DNA from: Bacteroidota bacterium
GTDB lineage: Bacteria; Bacteroidota; Bacteroidia; Flavobacteriales; Flavobacteriaceae
Reading direction: 5' to 3'
NCBI GenBank assembly: GCA_027592025.1
Contig: JAQCIQ010000013.1
Coordinates: forward strand, 1-53,867
DNA length: 53,867 bases
Made by a program: the position numbers and the translations under genes. This document shows positions 34,656 through 43,716 of the stretch, piece after piece. Within the stretch, counting starts at the first letter, position 1. Every line of letters begins with the position of its first letter. The notes under the pieces are model-generated. The model did not search any database. It was not told the DNA's origin and saw only the letters and a program-made list of their open reading frames with translations.

Positions 34656-37600
34656 GCAAGGTTTTCGCAGAGGTCATTAAAGAGCTCGTGAACTTCATGG
34701 ACAGAGTGAAGTGACTCGCAAACCATTAACAAACGCAAGCCTTGTTTAGTTTGTTTTTCCTTGAGTTTGCAGAGTTGAGGATATTTTTGGGCAAACTGCA
34801 GAATAGCGCTGAAAGCGTCTCCTTGAAAAAACTCACTTTGCTGATCGTTAATGAAATAGGCCAACAATTTGTTGTTCTTCATCACCAGTCTGTCCATCCC
34901 AAAGCTTGCGGCTAACCATTTCAACTGCACACTGGTCATCAGATCCACGGCAGGCTGAGGTAAAGGGCCGAATCGATCGGCAAGAGCTGCTTTGAATTGA
35001 TTCCAAGATTCCTGATCTTTTAACTGACTCAGTTGGGTATAAAGGTCCAATCTTTCAGAAACGATATTGACATAAGTATCGGGCAAACGCAAATCGAAAT
35101 CGGTGTCAATAGCCACCTCTTTGACATAAGGTCCTTTATTGCGTTCAGACTCATACAATTCTGAAAATTCCTTGTGCTTGAGCTCGTTAATCGCTTCATT
35201 TAATATTTTTTGATAGGTTTCGAAACCAATGTCATTGATGAACCCACTCTGTTCTCCTCCCAAAAGATCGCCAGCTCCTCTAATTTCAAGATCCTTCATG
35301 GCGATATTGAAGCCACTGCCAAGTCCAGAATTTTGTTCAAGTGCTTGAATTCGTTTTCGGGCATCATCAGTCATTTCACTGTATTCGGGTGTGATAAAAT
35401 AACAAAATGCCTTCTTATTACTTCTCCCCACTCTTCCCCGCATTTGATGCAAATCGCTGAGTCCAAAATTATTGGCATTATTGATGATCATGGTGTTGGC
35501 ATTGGGAACATCCAGTCCGCTTTCAATGATGGTTGTGCTCACCAAGACGTCAAACTGACCGTTCATAAAATCGAGCATTAGACCCTCTAACTTTTTCCCA
35601 TCAAGCTGACCATGACCTACCCCTATTTTGGCATCGGGCACCAGCCTTTGAATCATCCCCGCGACTTCTTTGATGTTCTCAATGCGATTGTGAACGAAGA
35701 AAACCTGACCGCCACGTTGTATTTCATAACTGATAGCATCCCGAATCAAAGACTCACTAAATCTAATCACATGACTATCAATTGGGTATCGATTTGGCGG
35801 AGGGGTATTGATGATGGACAAATCTCTGGCTGCCATCAGGGAAAACTGCAATGTTCTGGGTATTGGAGTTGCTGTTAGAGTCAAAACATCCACATCGGTC
35901 TTTAATGTTTTGAGCTTGTCTTTGGCCGCAACACCAAACTTTTGTTCTTCATCGACGATCAACAGACCTAAATCTTTGAACTTAATGTTAGCGTTGATCA
36001 ATTGATGAGTGCCAATGACCACGTCTATTTGTCCCTTTTCAAGTCTTTGGAGCACATCCATTCGTTCAGTCGCTGTCCTGAATCTATTCAGATAATCCAC
36101 CGTAACAGGAAGTTCAGAAAACCGTTCCACAAATGTTCGGTGATGTTGAAAAGCCAAAATGGTAGTTGGCACCAAAACGGCTACTTGCTTTCCATTGTCA
36201 ACAGCTTTGAATGCTGCCCTTATTGCGACTTCCGTTTTTCCAAATCCAACATCCCCACAAACCAAGCGATCCATAGGTCGATCGCTCTCCATATCGTTTT
36301 TCACATCTACAGTTGCAGTAATTTGATCGGGAGTATCTTCATAAATGAACGAGGCTTCTAGCTCGTGCTGAAGATAGCTGTCGGGAGCAAATTGAAACCC
36401 TCTTTTTGATCGACGTTCTGCATACAATTTTATCAAGTTGAAGGCTATTTCTTTAACCCGAGACTTTGTCTTTTGCTTGAGTGCCGTCCACGCTTTACTG
36501 CCCAATTTATAAAGTTTGGGAGCAGTACCCTCTTTGCCATTGAACTTGGCAATTTTGTGAAGCGCGTGGATACTCAAATACAGAATATCTCTTTCCGCAT
36601 AAATGAGTTTGATGGCTTCTTGAAATTTACCCTCTACTTCAATTTTCTGAAGACCAGCAAATCGCCCTACCCCGTGATCGATATGGGTGACAAAATCACC
36701 CACTTGAAGGGAATTGAGCTCTTTCATCGAAATGGCTTCAACCTTGTCGAAATTGTGCTTGAGATGGAATTTTTGGTAACGTTCAAAAATTTGGTGATCA
36801 GTATAACAGGCGACTTTGATGTTCTCATCGACAAATCCTTCATGGAGTGGCAACTCAATAGTTTTGAACTCTGCCGAATGCTCGGCACTTTCCATGATGT
36901 CATTGAACCTTTTGGCCTGTTGCTTGTTGTTACAACAAATGTAATTCACATAGCCCTGATCAGTCAAGGTGTTTAAATTGTGAAACAACAAATCGAAGTG
37001 CTTATTAAAGGTTGGTTGGGGTTTGGTCAAAAAACTCACCGCTACTTCAGCTGGAAAATGGTCCTTGGGAAGCTGAGTCAGCGCAATGAGTTGCTGTTTT
37101 TTGACGTGCTCTATAAACGACTTGCTATTACAAAAGAGTTGATTTGGATGAGCGTATTTGATATCTGGATTTAACGACTGAAAATTTACTTCGGCCTTCT
37201 CGAATAAGTTGTTAAGACGATAGGTAATTAAAGAAAAATGATCAACGAAAACAGTGGTTTTTAGACCTAAAAACTCGATCAGAGACTCGCGTTCAACGTC
37301 AAGATTTTTTAGTTCTAGATTTGGTAGGATTCTGAATTCTACAGTTTTTTGTATAGACAACTGAGTTTCCAAATCAAAACTTCGAATGGACTCAATTTCA
37401 TTTCCAAAAAATTCAATGCGATGAGGCAAATCGTGCGAATACGAAAATACGTCGACCAAACCTCCTCTTACGGAAAATTGACCAGGTTCAACAACAAAAT
37501 CCACTCGATCAAAATGCATGTCGAACAAGGTTTGATTGAGATCATCCAAGGTGATTTTCTCCCCAACGGAAATGTGAAGCGCTTGTTGAATTAGGTTTTT

Positions 37601-38023
37601 CTGGGTAATCACCTTTTCAAATAAGGCGTCAGGATAAGACACTACTAGGGTCGGTTTTTTGGAGTTAACCACAGCGTTGAGCACTTCAGAACGCATCAAA
37701 ACATTGGCATTTTCCGTTTCTTCCAAGGTATAGGGTCGGCGATGGCTCGAAGGAAAAAACAGCACCTCAGCGTCGGGTAATAATTGTTCTAAATCATTGA
37801 GGTGATAGGCTGCCTTTTCCTTGTCGCTCAATACCAGCAACAAAGATTTGTGGGTTGACAAAAATACCGAAGCCGCAACCACCGAAACAGCAGAACCAAC
37901 CAAACCAGAAACTGAAACGGATTTTTCATTTTGGAGTAAAGCTTCCTGCAGTTTTTGCAAAGGCAAAGACTGTTCAAACTCGACTAAAATTTGGGCTTTA
38001 CCCAATGCTATAAATTTGCGCAA
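34646..38023 (-). CDS. mfd: transcription-repair coupling factor
   Basis: A 1125-residue ATP-dependent DNA translocase that removes stalled RNA polymerase and recruits UvrA. Domain order: a UvrB-like N-terminal part (residues 1-400), the RNAP-interacting CarD-like domain at about 435-500 (SLQVGDFVTHIDHGVGRFAG), RecG-type helicase domains with Walker A GDVGFGKTEVAIRAAFKA, DEEQ (IVDEEQKFGV), TATPIPRTLQ and QMRGRVGRSNKKAFCYF, then a TRCF domain at the C-terminus. The start is unsure. The first in-frame start is a TTG at 38023, which is itself the end of a TATATTTG promoter-like box (38021-38028); a TTG at 38005 is the alternative. Overlaps yraN by 10 nt. Confidence 0.95.
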   Translation of the reverse strand: MRKFIALGKAQILVEFEQSLPLQKLQEALLQNEKSVSVSGLVGSAVSVVAASVFLSTHKSLLLVLSDKEKAAYHLNDLEQLLPDAEVLFFPSSHRRPYTLEETENANVLMRSEVLNAVVNSKKPTLVVSYPDALFEKVITQKNLIQQALHISVGEKITLDDLNQTLFDMHFDRVDFVVEPGQFSVRGGLVDVFSYSHDLPHRIEFFGNEIESIRSFDLETQLSIQKTVEFRILPNLELKNLDVERESLIEFLGLKTTVFVDHFSLITYRLNNLFEKAEVNFQSLNPDIKYAHPNQLFCNSKSFIEHVKKQQLIALTQLPKDHFPAEVAVSFLTKPQPTFNKHFDLLFHNLNTLTDQGYVNYICCNNKQQAKRFNDIMESAEHSAEFKTIELPLHEGFVDENIKVACYTDHQIFERYQKFHLKHNFDKVEAISMKELNSLQVGDFVTHIDHGVGRFAGLQKIEVEGKFQEAIKLIYAERDILYLSIHALHKIAKFNGKEGTAPKLYKLGSKAWTALKQKTKSRVKEIAFNLIKLYAERRSKRGFQFAPDSYLQHELEASFIYEDTPDQITATVDVKNDMESDRPMDRLVCGDVGFGKTEVAIRAAFKAVDNGKQVAVLVPTTILAFQHHRTFVERFSELPVTVDYLNRFRTATERMDVLQRLEKGQIDVVIGTHQLINANIKFKDLGLLIVDEEQKFGVAAKDKLKTLKTDVDVLTLTATPIPRTLQFSLMAARDLSIINTPPPNRYPIDSHVIRFSESLIRDAISYEIQRGGQVFFVHNRIENIKEVAGMIQRLVPDAKIGVGHGQLDGKKLEGLMLDFMNGQFDVLVSTTIIESGLDVPNANTMIINNANNFGLSDLHQMRGRVGRSNKKAFCYFITPEYSEMTDDARKRIQALEQNSGLGSGFNIAMKDLEIRGAGDLLGGEQSGFINDIGFETYQKILNEAINELKHKEFSELYESERNKGPYVKEVAIDTDFDLRLPDTYVNIVSERLDLYTQLSQLKDQESWNQFKAALADRFGPLPQPAVDLMTSVQLKWLAASFGMDRLVMKNNKLLAYFINDQQSEFFQGDAFSAILQFAQKYPQLCKLKEKQTKQGLRLLMVCESLHSVHEVHELFNDLCENLAQK

Positions 38024-38082
38024 ATATAGCTTGCTGCATTGAATTTTTTTGATTTTTTCTATATGAAAAACGACGATTGATG

Positions 38083-38090
38083 TATCTTTG
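38083..38090 (+). promoter_or_regulatory. possible -7 element of the terB-like gene
   Basis: TATCTTTG matches TAnnTTTG exactly, 19 nt before the ATG at 38110. No convincing -33 box is seen at 19-21 nt upstream. Confidence 0.35.
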
Positions 38091-38109
38091 ACGTTCTTAA
38101 AAACAGACT

Positions 38110-38535
38110 ATGTCCATTTCTGATTTATTTGATTCAGGTTTTCAAAAACGCAATCAAGACCACTTCGCTGCAATAGTTCGGGTGGCTATGGGCGATGGTG
38201 TAATTTCCAAAGAAGAAAAAGCATTTTTAGATCGTTTGGCACATCGACTCAATATTGAGCCTGCCGAATATGCCGAAATCTTAGGTGATTACAAAAGCCA
38301 TCCCATCAACCCTCCCCATTCGCTTGAACAACGTTATGAGAGACTCTATGATTTGGCTCAAATTGTAAATGCCGATGAAATTCAAGACGAACACGAAGTG
38401 AATTTGATGGGAAAAATTGCGATTGGGCTAGGATTTCACACCAATCAAATTGGGGAAATTGTTCCGAAAGCACTCAAAATGGCCAAAGAGTCTGCAGATG
38501 CAGAAAGCTTTGTAGTGGCCATGCAGGAAAGCTAA
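38110..38535 (+). CDS. TerB-like (tellurite resistance TerB/DUF533 type) protein
   Basis: A 141-residue all-helical cytoplasmic protein. The core [34 protein letters not shown] has the acidic pattern of TerB folds, in which two acidic clusters bind a metal; a second half has [25 protein letters not shown]. Members of this group are widespread stand-alone proteins and are not evidence of tellurite resistance. It is divergent from mfd and overlaps fbp, which is convergent, by 4 nt. Function unknown. Confidence 0.8.
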   Translation: MSISDLFDSGFQKRNQDHFAAIVRVAMGDGVISKEEKAFLDRLAHRLNIEPAEYAEILGDYKSHPINPPHSLEQRYERLYDLAQIVNADEIQDEHEVNLMGKIAIGLGFHTNQIGEIVPKALKMAKESADAESFVVAMQES

Positions 38536-39533
38536 TTTCCCATAAAAGATTCTAGATCGTTCACCATTTCTTTAGATCCACAATAAAACGGCACCCTTTG
38601 ATGGAGCGCCGTTGGGGAAATGTCTAATATCCTCTCAGTGCCATTACTTGCCTTTCCTCCAGCCTGTTCCGTAATGAACGCCATAGGATTGCATTCGTAT
38701 AGCAATCTCAATTTACCATTAGGATTCTGTGCGGTTTGCGGATACAAATAAATGCCCCCTTTAATCATATTGCGATGGCAATCAGAAACTAAAGATCCGA
38801 TATATCGAGAGGTGTATGGTCTGTTGCCTTGCTCCTTTTGGCAGTATTTCAAATAATCCTTAACGCCTTGGGGAAAATGCACGTAATTCCCTTCATTTAT
38901 GGAATAAATACTTCCCTCTTTTGGAAATTTCATATCAGGGTGGGACAAGTAAAAAGTACCAATAGCTGGGTTCAATGTAAACCCGTTTACTCCAGCACCA
39001 GTAGTATAAACTAGCATGGTGGAAGTGCCATAAATGACATAGCCCGCAGCAACTTGTTCACTTCCCTTTTGAAGAAAATCTTCGATCAAAACAGGGGATC
39101 CTACTGGAGTAACACGTCGGTAAACCGAAAATATGGTACCCACAGACACGTTGACATCGATATTGGATGATCCATCTAGAGGATCAATTAGAACCACATA
39201 TTTATTTTGGTTATTGGCATCTATACTATTGATGCATATGAAGTCCTCCTCTTCTTCACTGGCTATGCCGCAAACAATATTTCTTTTGGTTAAGGTCTGG
39301 ACAAACTTATCATGGGCATAGACGTCCAATTTCTGCTGTGCCTCTCCTTGTACGTTTGTGTCACCAATATCCCCCAAAATATCTACCAAACCAGCCTTGT
39401 TGACCTCATAATTGACCACCTTGGCGGCTAGTCGGATTGAGTTAATCAATCGTGACAATTCCCCAGAGGAATACTTGAAAGAGCTTTGGTGTTCTATAAT
39501 AAACTCACCTAAGGTTTGGTTGATTTTTGGCAT
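38532..39533 (-). CDS. fbp: class 1 fructose-1,6-bisphosphatase
   Basis: Hydrolyses fructose-1,6-bisphosphate in gluconeogenesis. I start at the ATG at 39533 ([16 protein letters not shown]), giving 333 residues, the usual size; the frame is open to 39596 but the extra 21 hydrophobic residues do not look like this family. Motifs: [26 protein letters not shown], the metal site [36 protein letters not shown] and [21 protein letters not shown]. All FBPase residues appear intact. Overlaps the terB-like gene tail to tail by 4 nt. Confidence 0.95.
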   Translation of the reverse strand: MPKINQTLGEFIIEHQSSFKYSSGELSRLINSIRLAAKVVNYEVNKAGLVDILGDIGDTNVQGEAQQKLDVYAHDKFVQTLTKRNIVCGIASEEEEDFICINSIDANNQNKYVVLIDPLDGSSNIDVNVSVGTIFSVYRRVTPVGSPVLIEDFLQKGSEQVAAGYVIYGTSTMLVYTTGAGVNGFTLNPAIGTFYLSHPDMKFPKEGSIYSINEGNYVHFPQGVKDYLKYCQKEQGNRPYTSRYIGSLVSDCHRNMIKGGIYLYPQTAQNPNGKLRLLYECNPMAFITEQAGGKASNGTERILDISPTALHQRVPFYCGSKEMVNDLESFMGN

Positions 39534-39615
39534 AATGAAAATATTAGGTACAAATATCACAAAAATCAATGTGACCTCGCAACAAATCAAGTTCAAATCA
39601 TAGGGAACTTTAAAC

Positions 39616-39623
39616 TATATTTG
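39616..39623 (+). promoter_or_regulatory. -7 element of the GNAT-aspartate kinase-OlsF operon
   Basis: TATATTTG is an exact TAnnTTTG match 16 nt before the ATG at 39640. No clear TTTG lies at the -33 distance. Confidence 0.4.
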
Positions 39624-39639
39624 AACAGATATTATCATC

Positions 39640-40131
39640 ATGCAGTTCAGTACAAGAGAAGCCACAATATCGGATGTCCCAGAGATACTAAATTTGATTC
39701 GAGAATTAGCTGTTTTCGAGAAATCTCCAAATTCGGTAGTCGTTACGGAAAAAGAACTCGAAGAGTCTGGTTTTGGACCTCAACCCGCCTTCAAATGCTT
39801 TGTTGCTGAACAAGGTGGCGAAATACTCGGTATGGCTTTAATTTATTTCAGATTTTCAACTTGGGTGGGAAGAACAATCCACCTCGAAGATTTGATCGTC
39901 AAGAACGCCTATCGTGGATTAGGCATTGGAAGTGCGCTTTATACCTTGGTCATGGATTATGCTGCAAAGGAAAAAGTGCGCCGTGTGGAATGGGTGGTCT
40001 TGGATTGGAATCAGAACGCTATAGATTTTTACGAGAAAACTGGGGCTCTCGTTTTAAGAGACTGGTATTTAGCTCAGATGGACGAGGCTGGATTGAAACG
40101 ATTTATTCATACTCAAAATGGAAGTATATAA
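39640..40131 (+). CDS. GNAT acetyltransferase (SSAT-like)
   Basis: A 163-residue GNAT N-acetyltransferase. The N-terminus FSTREATISDVPEILNLIRELAVFE and the acetyl-CoA loop IVKNAYRGLGIGSALYTLVMDYA (R/Q-x-x-G-x-G pattern) are clear, followed by VEWVVLDWNQNAIDFYEKTGA. The pattern ELAVFEKSPN...FVAE..GEILGMALIYF...W.GR.IHLEDLIV resembles the spermidine/thialysine acetyltransferase branch, so a polyamine or lysine-analogue substrate is possible but unproven. Its last 14 nt overlap the aspartate kinase gene, suggesting coupled translation. Confidence 0.85.
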   Translation: MQFSTREATISDVPEILNLIRELAVFEKSPNSVVVTEKELEESGFGPQPAFKCFVAEQGGEILGMALIYFRFSTWVGRTIHLEDLIVKNAYRGLGIGSALYTLVMDYAAKEKVRRVEWVVLDWNQNAIDFYEKTGALVLRDWYLAQMDEAGLKRFIHTQNGSI

Positions 40132-41371
40132 GTTTGGTGGAGCTTCGGTGAAGAATTCCGAAGCCGTTAGAAACTTACTCACTGTTCTGAAATCTCAGAA
40201 ACAATTGCCAAACGTAGTCGTTGTTTCAGCCATGGACAAGACTACCAATGCTTTGGAAAATGTGGTATCCTGTTATTTCAACGACCGAAAAATGGTAAGT
40301 AGCTCCCTTCAAGAGGTGCGAAAATTCCATAGCAACATTCTTTTAGATCTTTTTGATAATGACCAACACCCTGTTTTTGGGGCTGTGAACGGTTTTTTCG
40401 ACGAGGGCGTGCGATTTCTGGATAGTAACAAATCGACCAATTACAATTTCGTTTACGACCAAATCGTTGGCATTGGAGAAATTGTTTCGACCACCATAAT
40501 CAGCCATTTCCTCATAGACAATGGACTTAAAAATCAATGGCTAGATGCCAGAACTTTAATCAAAACCAACAATACCTACAGGACAGCGGGTCTTCATTTG
40601 AGTGAAACTCAACAAAACATAGTTCAGGCCATCAAACCAGACCAACTGTATGTAACCCAAGGATTTATTGGCAGTGATTCTAACAATTTTTCAACGACGC
40701 TTGGTCGAGAAGGTAGCGATTATTCGGCTGCAATTATAGGATACTGCATCAATGCGTCGGCGGTAACAGTATGGAAAGATGTTCCAGGAATTCTCAATGC
40801 CGATCCCAAATGGTTTGACCAGACCAAATTAATCCATCACATGTCCTATGACGATGCTATTGAACAGTCCTATTACGGAGCTACTGTAATCCATCCCAAA
40901 ACTTTACAACCCCTCCACCAAAAGGAAATTCCCCTTTTCGTGAGGTCATTTCAGAATCCTATCGAGCCTGGCACCTGCATCAAGAAAAACATGTTGATGC
41001 CCGACAACATCTGTTGCTATATGCTCCTTAAAAACCAGAGTTTTATTACTCTAAGCACTCTAGACCTTTCTTATATCGTTGAAAAACAGTTTAAAAAAAT
41101 TGCTTCCCTGTTAGAATCGTACCAAATGAAAATTCGACTCACACAAAATTCAGCCATTAGCATGTCCATTTGTTTTTCGGATCCCTTCAATCACAAAGAG
41201 GCAATGTTGCACGAATTAAGTGCCAAATATGATCTGACTGTTATCGATAACGTCAGTCTTTATACCGTCCTAAATCCCCAAACCGATCTGCCCGATTTTA
41301 TTCCTATGGGAACCGAGATTTTGGTAAAACAACTCACTACTAAACGCCTCCAATTTGTTACAAAAAGTTAA
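40118..41371 (+). CDS. lysC: aspartate kinase, monofunctional
   Basis: Phosphorylates aspartate, the first step to lysine, threonine, methionine and diaminopimelate. It has 417 residues. Signatures: the N-terminal KFGGASVKNSEAVRNL (KFGGxS), FSTTLGREGSDYSAAIIGYC, WKDVPGILNADPKWF and YYGATVIHPKTLQPL. The C-terminal about 130 residues form a reduced ACT-type regulatory region (FITLSTLDLSYIVE; LTVIDNVSLYTVLN), so feedback control is possible. No homoserine dehydrogenase domain is fused. It overlaps the genes on both sides (14 and 17 nt), indicating a tight operon. The symbol is by family, as several paralogues may exist. Confidence 0.9.
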   Translation: MEVYKFGGASVKNSEAVRNLLTVLKSQKQLPNVVVVSAMDKTTNALENVVSCYFNDRKMVSSSLQEVRKFHSNILLDLFDNDQHPVFGAVNGFFDEGVRFLDSNKSTNYNFVYDQIVGIGEIVSTTIISHFLIDNGLKNQWLDARTLIKTNNTYRTAGLHLSETQQNIVQAIKPDQLYVTQGFIGSDSNNFSTTLGREGSDYSAAIIGYCINASAVTVWKDVPGILNADPKWFDQTKLIHHMSYDDAIEQSYYGATVIHPKTLQPLHQKEIPLFVRSFQNPIEPGTCIKKNMLMPDNICCYMLLKNQSFITLSTLDLSYIVEKQFKKIASLLESYQMKIRLTQNSAISMSICFSDPFNHKEAMLHELSAKYDLTVIDNVSLYTVLNPQTDLPDFIPMGTEILVKQLTTKRLQFVTKS

Positions 41372-43208
41372 ATCGAATAAACAGCCTATTGTCAGTGCGA
41401 AAGAGGTCGCCAAGCTGATAAAAGCCGATGGTTACGGTTTTGTTGGGACCTTTTTTGGATGGGTCATTTTGAGGATACTTAAAATTTCTTCGATTAACAA
41501 AATCTATAAGAAAAACAATCACCTCCAAGGATTGAATTTTATGAATGGCATTCTGGACGCCTTTAACATTCACTTCGAAATTCCTGAAGAAGATTTGAAA
41601 AGACTTCCAAAAGAAGGCCCCTACATCACCGTTTCCAACCATCCTCTTGGGGGTATTGACGGCGTACTATTGTTGAAATTGATGTTGGAACAGCGGGAAG
41701 ATTTTAAAATTATCGCCAACTTCCTTTTGCACCGTATTGCTCCTTTAGAACCTTACATCATGCCTGTAAATCCTTTCGAGGATCATCAGGAAATAAAATC
41801 GAGCATGATTGGGTTTAAGCATGCACTTCAACACCTCAAAGACGGTCATCCGCTCGGGATTTTTCCTGCGGGAGAGGTGTCTACTTACAAAGATGGAAAA
41901 CTGATTGTTGACAAACCTTGGGAAGTCGCAGTGATGAAATTGGCAAGACGAGCCGAAGTCCCTATTGTCCCCATTTATTTTCACGCCAAAAACAGTCGTA
42001 TGTTTTATTGGCTCTCGCGCATTAGCGACAAACTGCGAACTGCCAAACTGCCTTCAGAATTGTTTACCCAAAAACACAGAACCATCAAGGTAAGGATTGG
42101 GAAACCGATTTCAATCAACGAACAATCAGAGCATGGCACCCTCGAGGAGTTTACCGACTTTTTAAGGAGTAAAACTTACATGCTATCCAAGGCATTCGAT
42201 GACAAAGAAAAGATCATTGCTCAGATCTCATCGTCTTTACGGAATCCCATTGCAAAGAGTCCGAAACAAATTGCAAGACCAATGGATCCTGAGGCCATGA
42301 TTAGAGAAGTAGCAGCTCTGCGAGAGAATGACGGAAGACTGTTAAAAAGCAGAAATTACGAGGTATTCTTAGCCGAGGCAGATCAGATTCCTAACCTATT
42401 GCAAGAAATAGGACGGCAGAGAGAAATTACCTTTAGAGCTATTGGAGAAGGTACGAATAAGGCATTAGATTTGGACGACTTTGACCAATATTACCACCAC
42501 CTATTTTTGTGGGATGACGAAGCACAAGTATTGGCTGGTGCTTATCGCATGGGCTTAGGACGGGATATTTATGTGCAAAGAGGTATTGAGGGGTTTTACC
42601 TACACAGTTTGTTCCGATTTGAACCTGAAATCCACGACCTGTTGTCCAAATCTATTGAAATGGGGCGGGCCTATATCATTAAGGAATACCAGCAAAAACC
42701 AATGCCTCTGTTTTTACTTTGGAAAGGAATTGTGCACACCACCTTGAGATTTCCTGATCACAAATATTTGATTGGTGGGGTAAGCATTTCCAATAAGTTT
42801 TCAAATTTTTCAAAATCTTTGATGATCGAATTCATGCGATCCCACTACTATGACCCCTACTTTGCGCAGTTTGTTAGGCCTAAAAAAGAATTTAAAGTAA
42901 AGCTCAAAGACGCCGATAAAGAATTTGTCTTTGACGCCTCAGCGGATGATTTGAATAAGTTCGATAAAATTATTGAAGAAGTAGAGCCAGGAAATCTAAG
43001 ACTTCCCGTTTTATTAAAAAAATACATCAAGCAAAATGCCCGATTGCTGGCCTTCAATGTTGATCCGCTGTTCAACAATTCTGTAGACGGCCTGATGTAT
43101 ATAAAGATTGCCGATTTGCCTGAGAGTACTGTTCGTCCAGTCATGGAAGAGTTTCAAGCTGAACTAGAACTGAAATTTCACGGCAAGAACAGCGAAGCAA
43201 CAGAATAG
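41355..43208 (+). CDS. fused acyltransferase, OlsF-like aminolipid synthase
   Basis: A 617-residue protein with two fused enzymes. The N-terminal PlsC/LPLAT acyltransferase (about 60-270) has SNHPLGGIDGVLL, a variant of the His-Asp motif with five rather than four residues between, and GIFPAGEVSTYKDGKL. The C-terminal (about 325-560) is an OlsB/GNAT-like acyltransferase (Acetyltransf_5; LFLWDDEAQVLAGAYRMGLG). This order matches OlsF, known in Flavobacterium and Serratia, which makes ornithine lipids by N- then O-acylation; a glycine lipid product is an alternative. No ATG exists near the N-terminus. The TTG at 41355, inside the aspartate kinase gene, is the best start, so translation is probably coupled. 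Confidence 0.82.
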   Translation: MLQKVKSNKQPIVSAKEVAKLIKADGYGFVGTFFGWVILRILKISSINKIYKKNNHLQGLNFMNGILDAFNIHFEIPEEDLKRLPKEGPYITVSNHPLGGIDGVLLLKLMLEQREDFKIIANFLLHRIAPLEPYIMPVNPFEDHQEIKSSMIGFKHALQHLKDGHPLGIFPAGEVSTYKDGKLIVDKPWEVAVMKLARRAEVPIVPIYFHAKNSRMFYWLSRISDKLRTAKLPSELFTQKHRTIKVRIGKPISINEQSEHGTLEEFTDFLRSKTYMLSKAFDDKEKIIAQISSSLRNPIAKSPKQIARPMDPEAMIREVAALRENDGRLLKSRNYEVFLAEADQIPNLLQEIGRQREITFRAIGEGTNKALDLDDFDQYYHHLFLWDDEAQVLAGAYRMGLGRDIYVQRGIEGFYLHSLFRFEPEIHDLLSKSIEMGRAYIIKEYQQKPMPLFLLWKGIVHTTLRFPDHKYLIGGVSISNKFSNFSKSLMIEFMRSHYYDPYFAQFVRPKKEFKVKLKDADKEFVFDASADDLNKFDKIIEEVEPGNLRLPVLLKKYIKQNARLLAFNVDPLFNNSVDGLMYIKIADLPESTVRPVMEEFQAELELKFHGKNSEATE

Positions 43209-43225
43209 GGACAGGTCAATTTGTA

Positions 43226-43684
43226 TCAGCCTTGTCTGAATGCCGATTCGTAAAGCTCAATCCACTCTTGAGGAGTCATTTTTGAAACGAGCTCACCAAT
43301 CAGATCATAAGGAATGTCGTCTAAATATTTAAATCGGACACAAGATTTACCCATGTCCAATTTGCGCTTGCAGTGTTTTGGATATGCGTCGACAAACCAG
43401 TCTAGCAGGGCCTTATCGGCATACATTCCCATATGATACAAGGCAATAAAATTTTTCTGAGACGCTAAACTGACAAAAGGCAAGGGGAGTTCAGGAGTAC
43501 AATGATACCCCGAAGGATAAATGCTATGAGGCACAACAAACCCTATCATGCCATAGTTCATCATTTCTTCAAAGCCTTTAGGGATATGGTCAAGAATAAC
43601 TTGTCGAATTCGGGACACTACCGCTTGACGTTCTTGCGGCAATTCGTCAATATAAGCACTGGGAGAATGGGTTTTGGACTGCAT
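43226..43684 (-). CDS. DUF1801 protein
   Basis: A 152-residue YdhG-like/DUF1801 protein. Characteristic stretches are QERQAVVSRIRQVILDHIPKGFEEMMNYGMIGF near the N-terminus, then FVSLASQKNFIALYHMGMY and a C-terminal MGKSCVRFKYLDDIPYDLI. Related small proteins bind iron or serve as chaperone-like subunits in some bacteria, but the biochemical role here is unknown. It is 32 nt after the hydroxyacid dehydrogenase gene, with which it may be co-transcribed, and 17 nt from the convergent OlsF-like gene with no terminator visible. Confidence 0.88.
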   Translation of the reverse strand: MQSKTHSPSAYIDELPQERQAVVSRIRQVILDHIPKGFEEMMNYGMIGFVVPHSIYPSGYHCTPELPLPFVSLASQKNFIALYHMGMYADKALLDWFVDAYPKHCKRKLDMGKSCVRFKYLDDIPYDLIGELVSKMTPQEWIELYESAFRQG

Positions 43685-43716
43685 GAAAAATGGATTTTAA
43701 AAGGCAAATTATAAAT

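Noticed and set aside
36473-36976. 167-residue plus-strand ORF
   Set aside because: It is antisense inside mfd, with no domain; long shadow frames are expected opposite a long gene.
38110-38535. Tellurite resistance locus
   Set aside because: A lone TerB-like protein without terC/D/Z neighbours is common and not evidence of resistance.
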